DNA of 64,000 bases. Source: JABDMH01 sp965223165. GTDB lineage: Bacteria > Bacteroidota > Bacteroidia > Chitinophagales > Saprospiraceae. This document shows positions 18,801 to 25,167 of the stretch, in pieces (the stretch's first letter is position 1; every line of letters starts with the position of its first letter). The translations under genes and the position numbers were made by a program. Location of the stretch: positions 372,001 through 436,000 of the forward strand of contig CBDCVQ010000016.1 in assembly GCA_965223165.1 (NCBI GenBank). Reading direction: 5' to 3'. The notes beneath the pieces are model-generated. The model had not been told where the DNA came from and did not search any database. It was given only the letters and a program-made list of their open reading frames with translations.

Positions 18801-21306
18801 GACCCTGGACTGGCTAGCCAATGATGGAGAGGCCTGCGGAGAGTTGGTGTACCGAGCCTGGCAGTATGATCTGATGAAACATGCGACGCTGAGCTGTGTG
18901 GACCATCCCTATCAAGTGGATGAGACGTACTTCCGCAAGCACTTTGAGGCCTGCCTGACCGAGGGTGGCACTCGAACCAGCAGCAACCAGGGTGCCGAGG
19001 GGTATGCGTTCAACAAGTTGGCCGACTCGACCTACTGTCATGATCGATTTGGTCTAGCCATCTCGCATCGGTACGGATGTGACAGCCCAGAAGCAGATCA
19101 TGGCGAGTTGACGGCCGAGCTCGACGCATGGTCACAGATCGGTGGCGGCTGGAGCGATGCGGTACCGTTCAGTTGCGAAGACGCCTGCGGGCCGGTAACC
19201 GTCGAGATCTTGGTGATGGACTACTGGTGCAACTGGTCAACCACCTGGACCAGGGTCTGGGTAGAAGATAAGACGCCGGTGGAAGTGGTGAAGGAGGTGG
19301 TGGAAGATGAGCAGATCACCTGCAAGATCTACAAGGACAGTCGCTATGCCTATCCGGATGAGATCCATCCGGTGAGTCTGGAGTACATTGTAGGCCAAGC
19401 CAAGGAGGGCGAGCAACAAGCCTACGATGCCTTGGATGATATTTTTGGTGGCTACTGCAAGGCCTGGCGAGACCCCTATGGCAACTATGTCGATGCATCA
19501 GGCACAGAGATCGACTGCGACATTACCTTCTATGACAGTGTGTGCAAGTGTACCAGCTACTACGATCCGGTGCGCGTGTATGACGAGCACCTAGGGTACG
19601 TATGGGTAGACTCCCTGATCACCAAGTGTGACTATTACCAAGACACTATCGACTTCCAGAAGGGCGTGGTAGTGGTGAATTGCGCGGAGAATGTGTATTG
19701 CGAGCAGGATGTCTGGTGTGAAATTGACCACTGTGGTCAGGGCTACATCTTCCGAAAGTTCAAGATCTGGCAAGGCTGTCCGGATGAGTTTTATGATGAG
19801 CACGGGGTGGCCGACAGCTTGCGCCATACAGTAGATACGATTTATCGGCACCAGCGCATCTGGGTAGGCAACGAGTGTGAGTTGAATAAGTACATGTTTG
19901 ATGTGCCAAAGGATACGGTAGAGACTTGCGAGATCGCCTACGGTCCGGATGGCAACGTCATAGGTGCTGCCGGTCCGGAGAGTACCGGCTATGCCAAGTA
20001 CAAGTTTGATGATGACTGCCGAATAGTAGGGATCGCCCACAGCGACAAAGTCTTCAAGATCGTAGGGGGAGAAGCCGCTTGCTACAAAATCCTTCGTACC
20101 TGGTACTTTGCCGACTGGTGTGGCTACGGTGAGCCCTTAGATGGTCAGTGGTGGAAAAACCGAGAACTGGTGACGGACACCTGTGTACAGAAGATCATTG
20201 TACTGGACAATACGCCACCGACCTGTACGATCACCGGCCATCAAGTCAATGGCGATACGATCCTGAGCGGAGGCACGGCAGAGGTAGGCGCCTGTTACTT
20301 CGACTTGGCGGTAAGTGTGTCGGCAGAAGACGCCTGCGGGGTGATCAAGTACTACTGGGAGCTCAAGGACGTTGCGGATGAAGATGCTGTGACGGTGATT
20401 GACAGTGATCACGGAGAGTTGTCGGGTGAAACGACGGATGCCTTTGAGATTACCTCGGCAGATATACCACATGGCAGCTATAAGCTGGTGGTGACCATCC
20501 AGGACGACTGTGCTAATGAAAGCTACTGTGAGTACTATTTTAATGTGGTATCGGTCAAGAAGCCAAGTCCGGTCTGTGTGACTTCAATCTCGGCCACCTT
20601 GACGCCCTGGGATAGTGACCAGGATGGCGAGGTGGATAGCGCCCATGCCGTGGTCTGGGCCGAAGAATTTAACAGCAGCAGCACTGAGGCCTGCAACGAT
20701 ACGTTGCTGGAGTATCGGATCGAGCTGATCGACGGCATGGATGATGATACCTGGGCAGAGGATACGTCTTACATCGAGTTGGGCTGTTCGGATGCCGGTA
20801 GTCACTTGGCCCGACTGTGGGTGATCAGCCACCCAAGTGGTACGGTAGATTTCTGTAATGTAGTGCTACTGGTAACCTCCAACTCGGAGTTCTGTGGTGG
20901 CACCGTCGGTGGCCAACCGGGTCTGATCTCGCAGGTCAGCGACATGCATGATGTAGCGGAGCACCAGCAGAAGAGCCGATTGGGTGGTGAGCCCACAGAG
21001 CCGGGCATCGGTGGCCGTCTGTTGGGCAGCACCCTGGCACCCACTGGATTCTCGCTGGAGCAAAACCGACCCAATCCCTTCCGCGAGCAGACGACGATCG
21101 GATTTGTCCTGCCGGAGGCGATGAAGGCTACGTTGACGGTGTATGATGTCACCGGACGGGTCCTTCGGTCGATCAAAGGTGACTATACCAAAGGGTATCA
21201 GACCGTGCAGTTGCATCGCAGTAGCCTTATCGGGCATGGGATACTCTACTATCGCTTGGATGCCAAAGCCTTCACAGCGACGAGGAAAATGATCCTGTTC
21301 GATTGA
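9874..21306 (+). CDS. 3810-aa T9SS-secreted giant, paralogue B, with Ig/PKD-like repeats
   Basis: The start chosen is ATG 9874 (MTKDIFILLIS), which gives a signal peptide; the frame is open from 9706. Order of parts: a DUF7948-like N-terminal domain (about 58-245, VENVGQMDSSIRF); an SBBP-type propeller (about 250-795, repeats such as NAIFISKFDADGNLIWS); about 17-18 Ig/PKD-like modules of ~80 residues (about 923-2431), many beginning DAGPD or DAGAD, then C-x-G, IG and a YxW core; then a full relative of the proteins at 2395 and 25168 (2431-3810) ending in a T9SS type A tail (about 3724-3810). It is probably a surface adhesin or filament protein; no catalytic motif was seen. Confidence 0.87.
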   Translation: MTKDIFILLISCIWYNPLLCLPDPSYCPIEPVDQPAYVDEDDVRQLLKKYDEDLTFVENVGQMDSSIRFASTFAGGHVRFQASQINFAVLHKAEDETRSFVWNMSFDGAQPAVSPRGECEKSYHQNLVGLGPTPLYNEIWYDQLYAGIDLRFYSRGDGLMEHDYVVHPKADPTQIRVRHEGPDLRLDAQGNLWLETPLGPLMQGAPYVYQMVQGEETHVQSAYELHEDGSVGLTLDRYDTELPLVIDPIFWEWATVWGGAGEDGMPVIKKGANGSIYVNGTTRVTGGINVPTTPGVHIADPALAFGDNAIFISKFDADGNLIWSTLNTTTLSPRLGGFAVHEDCSYVLFQTFPGDSFLPGAITASDFDHDGVVNMTSQEAVVIQKFDPTGNVVWGQVFDGSSADFVEFGGEQDINLRVTDQCVWFRFVTFSHDLPVYNAVQPTYGGLSDLFVGKLDHAGNPVFASYLGGPSLDFSFLDVTNPSVGYGGMAANDDCMVLSVYTTMRSTFPTTLPSFTPVEPFFGFNEEGHILVKYNSDGTLAFSMSYQSAGSGGTAWQIESVDVDDACNVYVYTNTTENLPTTPGAYIETKPTPFLSTHLSKFDCDGTQLWGTYLGSFPQDRGLFMEYDDGYVYVAGQANTPGFPVTSGSAPSSPPGYFIGRFDADGNVDYVHVLDGLGTDALDAMDVDDGCLYLLGSSSGNFPVTSDPLGMTPQSGLSYAFKTDQNGQLDYSIPLGDMNSIGIDRTRASVLGCDGQLYYALAAEQGESVSLEGAPFTQNIGETDIYLGCVGLLDCPPSSDYFDTTNVISPSSVSACIEGTVPPFSGTIMQVDLIAFGADSAYNTLTGAPYSLTGEEAHYQWQSYDPVGMAWINIAGATLADFQAAPQTTNLMLRRLAFIQGEDCDTSISNTVSIQLTTDVAPMLPPDSTYFTCTSMDFQLNVTATPDISPDGYVYSWTPTLGLDPASCPDFPNCPVMTVTSTQNVIYLVEVTDTSTGCIQTEQYAVNVWTADAGPDQVSCDGLGVRIGTPHVGPGITGFSYLWTVVSGDMTTPLSCTTCAQPLVTPNMVTTYQVQITGPDGCVLTDQVLVTPTQVQAEAYLEDSVAVCLGDELVLGEPGDPGCTYHWSPVANIDDATSAQPTFKRVSLPSVNPELYQVTKTDANGCQDVDTVYILSLFADAGIDGCGPRSVGTPDMHNFPVTYQWTKIDSTGPGPITLSCTDCPQPFVTYDTMTTTVTLELCVSALGVECCDTVYLPGCLCPIPNPCVTSSVGCAIGDPRYNTMLFGKNLDTANYTYMWSANTPVDDLTNPFGQAINQVLPSDITVTLTATAKAAPMFSCSEQVDIFSGIESLPVATAMDTMTCLGQPVPIGGPATAGWSAEWFAIQGPIDSLDDPMSFNPMFNPPAPGTFIYEVVVTDVVGNRCQARDTAVIMVSEVLADAGPDGMFCGNAVIQLGTPGVPGLIYCWDDLGGALHNHKTAQPLDTIFANTTYYLTVTDAQGNCPQMDTVVWTETVPPTFSPVGGTVCLGGSIRIGADAVPGQSYQWSPTSGLSDPNIANPLASPATSTTYTVTVTDGNPGCFTEEMVVVTVLPAEDIDAGADTLVCKGEMLMLGGSIDPDAVSFLWTPSDGLDDPTSANPTVMSVDSVITYTLRVIYQSGCMQEDDVTIGPIEVVVDAGPDVLQCEGDSIKIGSMPQSGYTYTWMALPPAAPDLGIGQPNSSMTMVAPGQDATYKVTAVNPEGCMAMDTVVVTFQATVADAGADVMYCPDDGPITIGAMAEPGYVYMWTSDPPGFSSDVAMPSVQPTIPTSYFLMVSPTLVGCPSKDTVTVTPEVPADAGADGTICVGQSVTIGGSSVLPAGATVLWTANPPDASLAGQEMTLMPTISPMQNTTYTLAVTNMGATCTSTDMVSILVSPLPAVQAGMDGVVCLGACFTIGGEAPVPGTQYLWSSTPFDPSLDVTAPTQTVCPMQTTTYILTKTDGITGCSASDTVLVTVSATPAPPVDAGPDTMVCAGEFVQIGTAPLPGLEYCWSPNSPPLSPSVNVAQPTLQIPTMPAPAMYEYILTVKDTMTGCTNVDTVEIAVNRSPTVPPAPTTVTACLQSMTELCAGCTEQAGQTYRWAPSTYLDDPTKLNAIATNVLGDINYSLTIVDTANGGCMATVGVQVMLNHVVGPAVDAGADANICEDETLMLGMMAEGSVSYMWDPATGLTPDASSSQVTFTPPGVGEYAFKLIAVNDTSGCMAMDSVEVTVLPREEVFAGADQFLCTQTVMLGATPLTQSSSVGTWSIISGGGVISDVHDPMAMFAPDAIGEHTLRWTVAGADICNPGAYDEVTVIVCLAEINAGSGDTLCAVEFIDLVATIANACTGSDGTWQLLQGDGMIDDPTALSTRYFPAGLDYGNQTVIIEFTQTGICTVSDTLYYCIGEESVNCPQRVNVSCGAQIEACDVLRTDCKFNNLYEVRLTLPSGAILPNPLPSNFAGAFMIFITNTCDQAQCMIMGSVKKPESCYIEGTLDTTVYCTDPFLGLDPEGGLYPGPLAYQACTKEPVEIRYVSDWSQANFACDSDTAVQIIREWEAFGTGESRCVAFDTITVLRLPELTAENTWCAEKDTVYCGETSGVGPYMLVPDPSDPTADCDTIYFLEVTDTNADGHLEFAGVQPPGKCRLLVHVDARQTSTGCERQYKVTLEIKQDCYAAAQALQCGNVPAAGTDSGLTIQGGGGDPVYARCVFWVTDLDTVAPVAKVKTAKVEERHLLWPQRLDQDAANTHCYETGGEPVIVVPTGRHACAVHTYLPPLCVYDGWTGVKQVKASIAGLGSWVLTVREDSCDLKLADGTEVKGLCYESHAQVELPKSDGPIQVVYEVFDSCHNVGTTYAYLLVKDETRPVAVADKGVTVSLSDKKVWVGASTFDEGSWDNCGVNLLLARRADWYEACIDLCDSTDWCCVGPHGDTLWIPYLESDKHQDEVEAHYAKTLDWLANDGEACGELVYRAWQYDLMKHATLSCVDHPYQVDETYFRKHFEACLTEGGTRTSSNQGAEGYAFNKLADSTYCHDRFGLAISHRYGCDSPEADHGELTAELDAWSQIGGGWSDAVPFSCEDACGPVTVEILVMDYWCNWSTTWTRVWVEDKTPVEVVKEVVEDEQITCKIYKDSRYAYPDEIHPVSLEYIVGQAKEGEQQAYDALDDIFGGYCKAWRDPYGNYVDASGTEIDCDITFYDSVCKCTSYYDPVRVYDEHLGYVWVDSLITKCDYYQDTIDFQKGVVVVNCAENVYCEQDVWCEIDHCGQGYIFRKFKIWQGCPDEFYDEHGVADSLRHTVDTIYRHQRIWVGNECELNKYMFDVPKDTVETCEIAYGPDGNVIGAAGPESTGYAKYKFDDDCRIVGIAHSDKVFKIVGGEAACYKILRTWYFADWCGYGEPLDGQWWKNRELVTDTCVQKIIVLDNTPPTCTITGHQVNGDTILSGGTAEVGACYFDLAVSVSAEDACGVIKYYWELKDVADEDAVTVIDSDHGELSGETTDAFEITSADIPHGSYKLVVTIQDDCANESYCEYYFNVVSVKKPSPVCVTSISATLTPWDSDQDGEVDSAHAVVWAEEFNSSSTEACNDTLLEYRIELIDGMDDDTWAEDTSYIELGCSDAGSHLARLWVISHPSGTVDFCNVVLLVTSNSEFCGGTVGGQPGLISQVSDMHDVAEHQQKSRLGGEPTEPGIGGRLLGSTLAPTGFSLEQNRPNPFREQTTIGFVLPEAMKATLTVYDVTGRVLRSIKGDYTKGYQTVQLHRSSLIGHGILYYRLDAKAFTATRKMILFD
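12640..17165 (+). repeat. Array of ~17-18 Ig/PKD-like modules in paralogue B
   Basis: The modules are about 80 codons each and follow the pattern DAG(P/A)D, C.G, (I/L)G, then Y.W(S/T), a D..S.NP-type stretch, TTY.(L/V)TV and a GC..DTV end. Examples start near 12905, 14190, 14670, 14905, 15150, 15390 and 15890. The protein pattern is clear, but the DNA of successive modules is well diverged, so the array is old and not a recent tandem expansion. Confidence 0.85.
19138..21303 (+). repeat. Paralogous 3' block, copy B
   Basis: This is the counterpart of 4951-7119 and 27745-29895. It is more diverged in the first ~600 nt (for example VVEDEQITCK, and no extra Glu in DVPKDTVETC), then closely follows copy A from about 19735 to the sorting tail. 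The tail again carries FSLEQNRPNPFRE. Confidence 0.85.
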
Positions 21307-21329
21307 TCAAAGAGCGTAATCGTGATTGC

Positions 21330-21358
21330 AAAGGGGGCTTCATACGGGGCCCCTTTTG
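21330..21358 (+). terminator. Terminator of T9SS paralogue B
   Basis: AAAGGGG (21330-21336) pairs with CCCCTTT (21350-21356) around a GC-rich loop, followed by a short T tract ending at 21357. It begins 24 nt after the stop of the giant gene. Confidence 0.6.
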
Positions 21359-21662
21359 TCCTTGTAAGGGCACATAGATCTTCAATAGTCATCCCTGAGG
21401 GAGTGCTGATCAAACGTAATGGCGTACCAGATGGACATGTCACCGGGCTTGTGGCCGGCGTTGGTCCTCGGCAAATCAAGAAAGTAAACTGTCGGGGGAG
21501 CTGTTTGGGGTCTGAAGCAGGTGGATGCCCATGTCTGTCATGGCTGGCTTGGTAGGCCCACGGGTTCCAAGGATCATCTTGCCTTGACCCTGAGTTTGAC
21601 CTAGGAGAATCAAGAATGCCGTAAATTGGTCGTCAAATCAATCGCTTAAAGGTTTTTGGCCG
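21359..21662. other. 304-bp gap, no gene recognised
   Basis: I see no supported gene, RNA or clear promoter. A minus-strand frame across about 21495-21640 reads ILLGQTQGQGKMILGTRG without a start codon and could be a decayed gene piece, but I do not recognise it. The ATG of the next gene lies at 21663. Confidence 0.4.
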
Positions 21663-24600
21663 ATGATTAATCCCAAATTACTTCAAACTGGTCCAGTTGT
21701 CTTGGGCCTGCTGTTCGGTTTGTCCTGCGACCGCAAGCAAGCCGCTCAACCGTCAGCCCAACAGACCCTTTTTCGTGCGGTCCCAGCGGCGGAAAGTCAA
21801 ATACACTTCAACAACGAGATCCGGGAGGACGAGTACTACAATCATATCCTTCAAGATGTGGTCTTTAACGGTGGAGGGGTCGGTATCATTGACATAAACA
21901 ACGACGGATTGCAGGACATTTTCCTGGCTGGCAACCGAGTGCCAGACAAGCTGTATCTCAACAGGGGCAACTTGGTCTTTGAGGATGTAACGAAAGCCGC
22001 CGGCATACAAGGAGACGGTTGGTCTACAGCGGTGGCTGTGGCGGACATCAACAATGACGGCTGGCAAGACCTGTATGTAGGGAGATACATGCTGCAGGAT
22101 CCAGCCCAACGACGAAACCAGCTGTATATCAATCAGGGTAACCTGACCTTCGTGGAGGCGGCAGAATCATATGGGGTGGCCGACGACGGACATTGCACCG
22201 CCGCTAATTTTTTTGACTATGATCGTGATGGCGATCTCGACCTCTACGTGGGCAATCAACCCTTTGTGCTACGGCGGCAAAAGAGCTTGAATAAGCGACC
22301 CGCCACAGAACATCAATACAGTGATCACCTCTACCAGAATCAAGGGGATGGGACCTTCCGGGATGTGACCGGACAGGCTGGTATCACCAATCATAACTAT
22401 ACGCTGAGTGCCACGGTGAGTGATCTGAACAACGACGGCTGGCCTGATATCTATGTGGCCAGTGACTATGAGGAGCCAGACTTGCTATACCAAAACAATG
22501 GCGACGGCACATTTGCCAACATCATCCATCACGCACTCAAGCATATGAGCAATTTCAGCATGGGCGTTGACATAGCTGACTTTGACAATGATGGCTGGAT
22601 GGATATTTACGTGGCCGACATGGTGGCCAGCGATAACTATCGCCTAAAGACCAACATGGGCGGCATGAATCCGGAGAAATTTTGGTCTTTGGCACAAGCC
22701 GGTTATCACCTACAGTACATGTTTAACATGTTGCACCATAACCAGGGGAATGGGCGGTATAGCGAGATTGGGCAACTGGCCGGAGTGGCTCATACGGACT
22801 GGAGCTGGGCGACACTCTTTGCCGATTTTGACAATGATGGTAGGAAAGATCTACTGGTGACCAACGGTCTGGTGCGAGATATCAAGAACAAGGACTACAT
22901 AAATTATCGGACAAGGGTCATTGATTCGCTGGCGCAGCTGGCTAGAAGCGCCGGGAGAAGGCCATCCATCAATTCGGCCTCCCTGGTAGATCTAGCCCCT
23001 TCGCACAGAATCCAAAATCAAGTTTTTTCCTATCAGGGCAACCTGACATTTGACAATACCACCGAGCAGTGGCTTCCCGACCAAGCCTCATGGTCCAACG
23101 GCGCCGCCTATGCAGATCTTGACAACGACGGCGATCTTGACCTAGTGGTTAACAATATTAATGATCCGGCCTTCCTATTGGAGAACAATTTGGACCGGTC
23201 GGCAAACCACTATTTGCGCATTCGTTTGACCAATGGGCGTCCTACTTTTGGGGCGAAAGTGGCCATATACGCTCGTGGCCAACAACAGATTCAGGAGCTT
23301 TCACCCGTGCGTGGTTATTTCTCCACCAATGAGCCGATCCTGCACTTTGGGATCGGAGGAGCCGTACAGGCCGACTCACTTAAGATCTGGCATAATGGTC
23401 AGGTGGCCGTACAAAGTGACCCTATGCCGGCTGATCAGCAGCTGGACATCCACCTAGACGAACTCGACTTTCGACCGGTACTTGTCAATCCCGTTGAGCC
23501 ATGGCTACGGGAGCGACCTGGACTGGCTTTGGAGCATGTCGAGAATGCGTTTGACGACTATGCCGAGGAGACGCTGCTACCTCATCGCATGTCTCGGCTG
23601 GGTCCCTGCATCGCGGCGGGCGACCTCGACGGTGACGATGTTCCGGAGATTTTCCTGGGAGGTGCTAGTGGGCAGGCCGGACAGCTGTTCCGATATTCCG
23701 CCGCCCAGCAAGAGTATGTACCCATATCTGCTCCGGCATTGTCTAGTGACCGCCAACACGAAGACGTCGATGCCTTGTTTTTCGATGCCGATGGGGACAC
23801 GGATCTAGATCTGTATGTCGTCAGCGGTGGCAATGAATTTGCGACGGAATCTCCGCAATATGTCGACCGACTCTACCTGAATGAAGGGGGCAATTTCATC
23901 CGAAGCAGCGCACTCCCTGACCAGGCAGTCAGTGGTGGTTGCGTCACGGCGGCCGATATTGATCAAGATGGTGACTTGGATCTCTTCGTCGGTGGCCGCC
24001 AAGTGCCTAGGCGCTACGGATATGCACCCGCTAGTTATCTGCTACTACGTGATGGGGCGACCTACCGGATGGAGCAGGTGCGTGACCCGGATGGAGAAAT
24101 CTTGACATCTGTGGGCATGGTGACGGATGCCACCTTTGCGGATATTGATGGCGACCAAGATGCGGATCTGGTCGTCGTAGGTGAATGGATGCCCATATCG
24201 GTATACATCAATGATCAAGGTGTTTTGACCCGGTCCAAGAGTGCGAGCCTGGCTCACTCCAGTGGCTGGTGGAATACGATCGAACCTGCAGACCTGGACC
24301 AGGATGGTGATATAGACTTTGTGGTTGGCAATCTGGGCCTCAATAGCAAGTACAAGGCTTCGCCAGAAAGTCCTTTTACCGCACGCGTGGGCGATCTTGA
24401 CGGAAATGGAAGCAATGATGTCTATCTAGGGTACTATGACCACACGGGCGTACTTTATCCCGTGCGAGGACGGGAATGCTCGTCAGGTCAAATGCCATAC
24501 ATCAAGGACCAGTTTCCGACTTATGCTGATTTTGCAGCGGCCACTTTTGATGAGGTTTTGGCACCTCGCATTAACGAGGGCCAACTGCTCGAAGCCCATA

Positions 24601-24977
24601 CATTTAGCTCATCCTTGCTCTTAAATCAGGGCGCTGGCGAGTTTGCCTTGGCTCCTTTGCCTATTCAGGCCCAGGTATCCACGGTACAAGACGTCCTGTG
24701 CCGTGACCTGAACGGTGATAGCCATTTGGACCTATTGGTCATCGGAAATTACTATGAACGCGAAGTCGAGACGATCCGTTCAGATGCGTCACTGGGTGCC
24801 GTTTTGCTGGGAGATGGGACGGGACAGTTCGACTTTGTGCCACCACACCTTTCTGGATTGGATGCACATCTCGATGCCAGACAGTGCATATGGATAGCCA
24901 CAGCCAAACCGCATCTGATTGTGGCCAATAACAATGCCGGTGCCCAGGTCTTTGAGATGACAAGTCCTGCCATGTAA
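21663..24977 (+). CDS. FG-GAP/VCBS-repeat lipoprotein with UnbV/ASPIC domain (CRTAC1-like)
   Basis: A 1104-residue lipoprotein: the signal ends in a lipobox (LFGLSC, Cys22). At least eight FG-GAP-type calcium loops of the form DxNxDGxxD follow (for example DINNDGLQDIF, DLNNDGWPDIY, DFDNDGRKDLL, DLDQDGDIDFV), predicting two beta-propellers. A UnbV/ASPIC segment lies at about 523-586 (VRGYFSTNEPILHFGIGG). Such proteins are common in Bacteroidota, often near nutrient uptake genes, and are surface-exposed with unknown substrate. Here the gene sits alone between two T9SS giants on the same strand, so it may work with them, but this is only positional inference. Confidence 0.9.
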   Translation: MINPKLLQTGPVVLGLLFGLSCDRKQAAQPSAQQTLFRAVPAAESQIHFNNEIREDEYYNHILQDVVFNGGGVGIIDINNDGLQDIFLAGNRVPDKLYLNRGNLVFEDVTKAAGIQGDGWSTAVAVADINNDGWQDLYVGRYMLQDPAQRRNQLYINQGNLTFVEAAESYGVADDGHCTAANFFDYDRDGDLDLYVGNQPFVLRRQKSLNKRPATEHQYSDHLYQNQGDGTFRDVTGQAGITNHNYTLSATVSDLNNDGWPDIYVASDYEEPDLLYQNNGDGTFANIIHHALKHMSNFSMGVDIADFDNDGWMDIYVADMVASDNYRLKTNMGGMNPEKFWSLAQAGYHLQYMFNMLHHNQGNGRYSEIGQLAGVAHTDWSWATLFADFDNDGRKDLLVTNGLVRDIKNKDYINYRTRVIDSLAQLARSAGRRPSINSASLVDLAPSHRIQNQVFSYQGNLTFDNTTEQWLPDQASWSNGAAYADLDNDGDLDLVVNNINDPAFLLENNLDRSANHYLRIRLTNGRPTFGAKVAIYARGQQQIQELSPVRGYFSTNEPILHFGIGGAVQADSLKIWHNGQVAVQSDPMPADQQLDIHLDELDFRPVLVNPVEPWLRERPGLALEHVENAFDDYAEETLLPHRMSRLGPCIAAGDLDGDDVPEIFLGGASGQAGQLFRYSAAQQEYVPISAPALSSDRQHEDVDALFFDADGDTDLDLYVVSGGNEFATESPQYVDRLYLNEGGNFIRSSALPDQAVSGGCVTAADIDQDGDLDLFVGGRQVPRRYGYAPASYLLLRDGATYRMEQVRDPDGEILTSVGMVTDATFADIDGDQDADLVVVGEWMPISVYINDQGVLTRSKSASLAHSSGWWNTIEPADLDQDGDIDFVVGNLGLNSKYKASPESPFTARVGDLDGNGSNDVYLGYYDHTGVLYPVRGRECSSGQMPYIKDQFPTYADFAAATFDEVLAPRINEGQLLEAHTFSSSLLLNQGAGEFALAPLPIQAQVSTVQDVLCRDLNGDSHLDLLVIGNYYEREVETIRSDASLGAVLLGDGTGQFDFVPPHLSGLDAHLDARQCIWIATAKPHLIVANNNAGAQVFEMTSPAM

Positions 24978-25118
24978 GCACCAATGCATCTTATCTGCCG
25001 ACGTTCAGATCTTGTTGGATCGCTGTCGGATCTCACATCAAATTTGCTGGTGCCAAGCCTGTAGTAATTGTTCTACACCTAAATTGAATGAGATCTCGTA
25101 ATATCAATTTTTTGGTAT

Positions 25119-25156
25119 TATATTTGTTGTTTATACTTGATTTTGAACCGATTGAA
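25119..25156 (+). promoter_or_regulatory. Leader of T9SS paralogue C: -7 box and GAACCGATTGAA motif
   Basis: TATATTTG (25119-25126) matches TAnnTTTG, and GAACCGATTGAA (25145-25156) ends 11 nt before the ATG at 25168. The pair repeats the arrangement at 2333-2373, with 18 nt between the elements here against 21 nt there, and the surrounding sequence differs. This supports a shared regulatory or leader element for the two paralogues. Confidence 0.45.
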
Positions 25157-25167
25157 AGTATTTACCT

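Noticed and set aside
21495..21640. Minus-strand open stretch (ILLGQTQGQGKMILGTRG) in the gap before the FG-GAP gene
   Set aside because: No start codon, short, and not recognised; it could be a decayed gene end but the evidence is too thin for a call.
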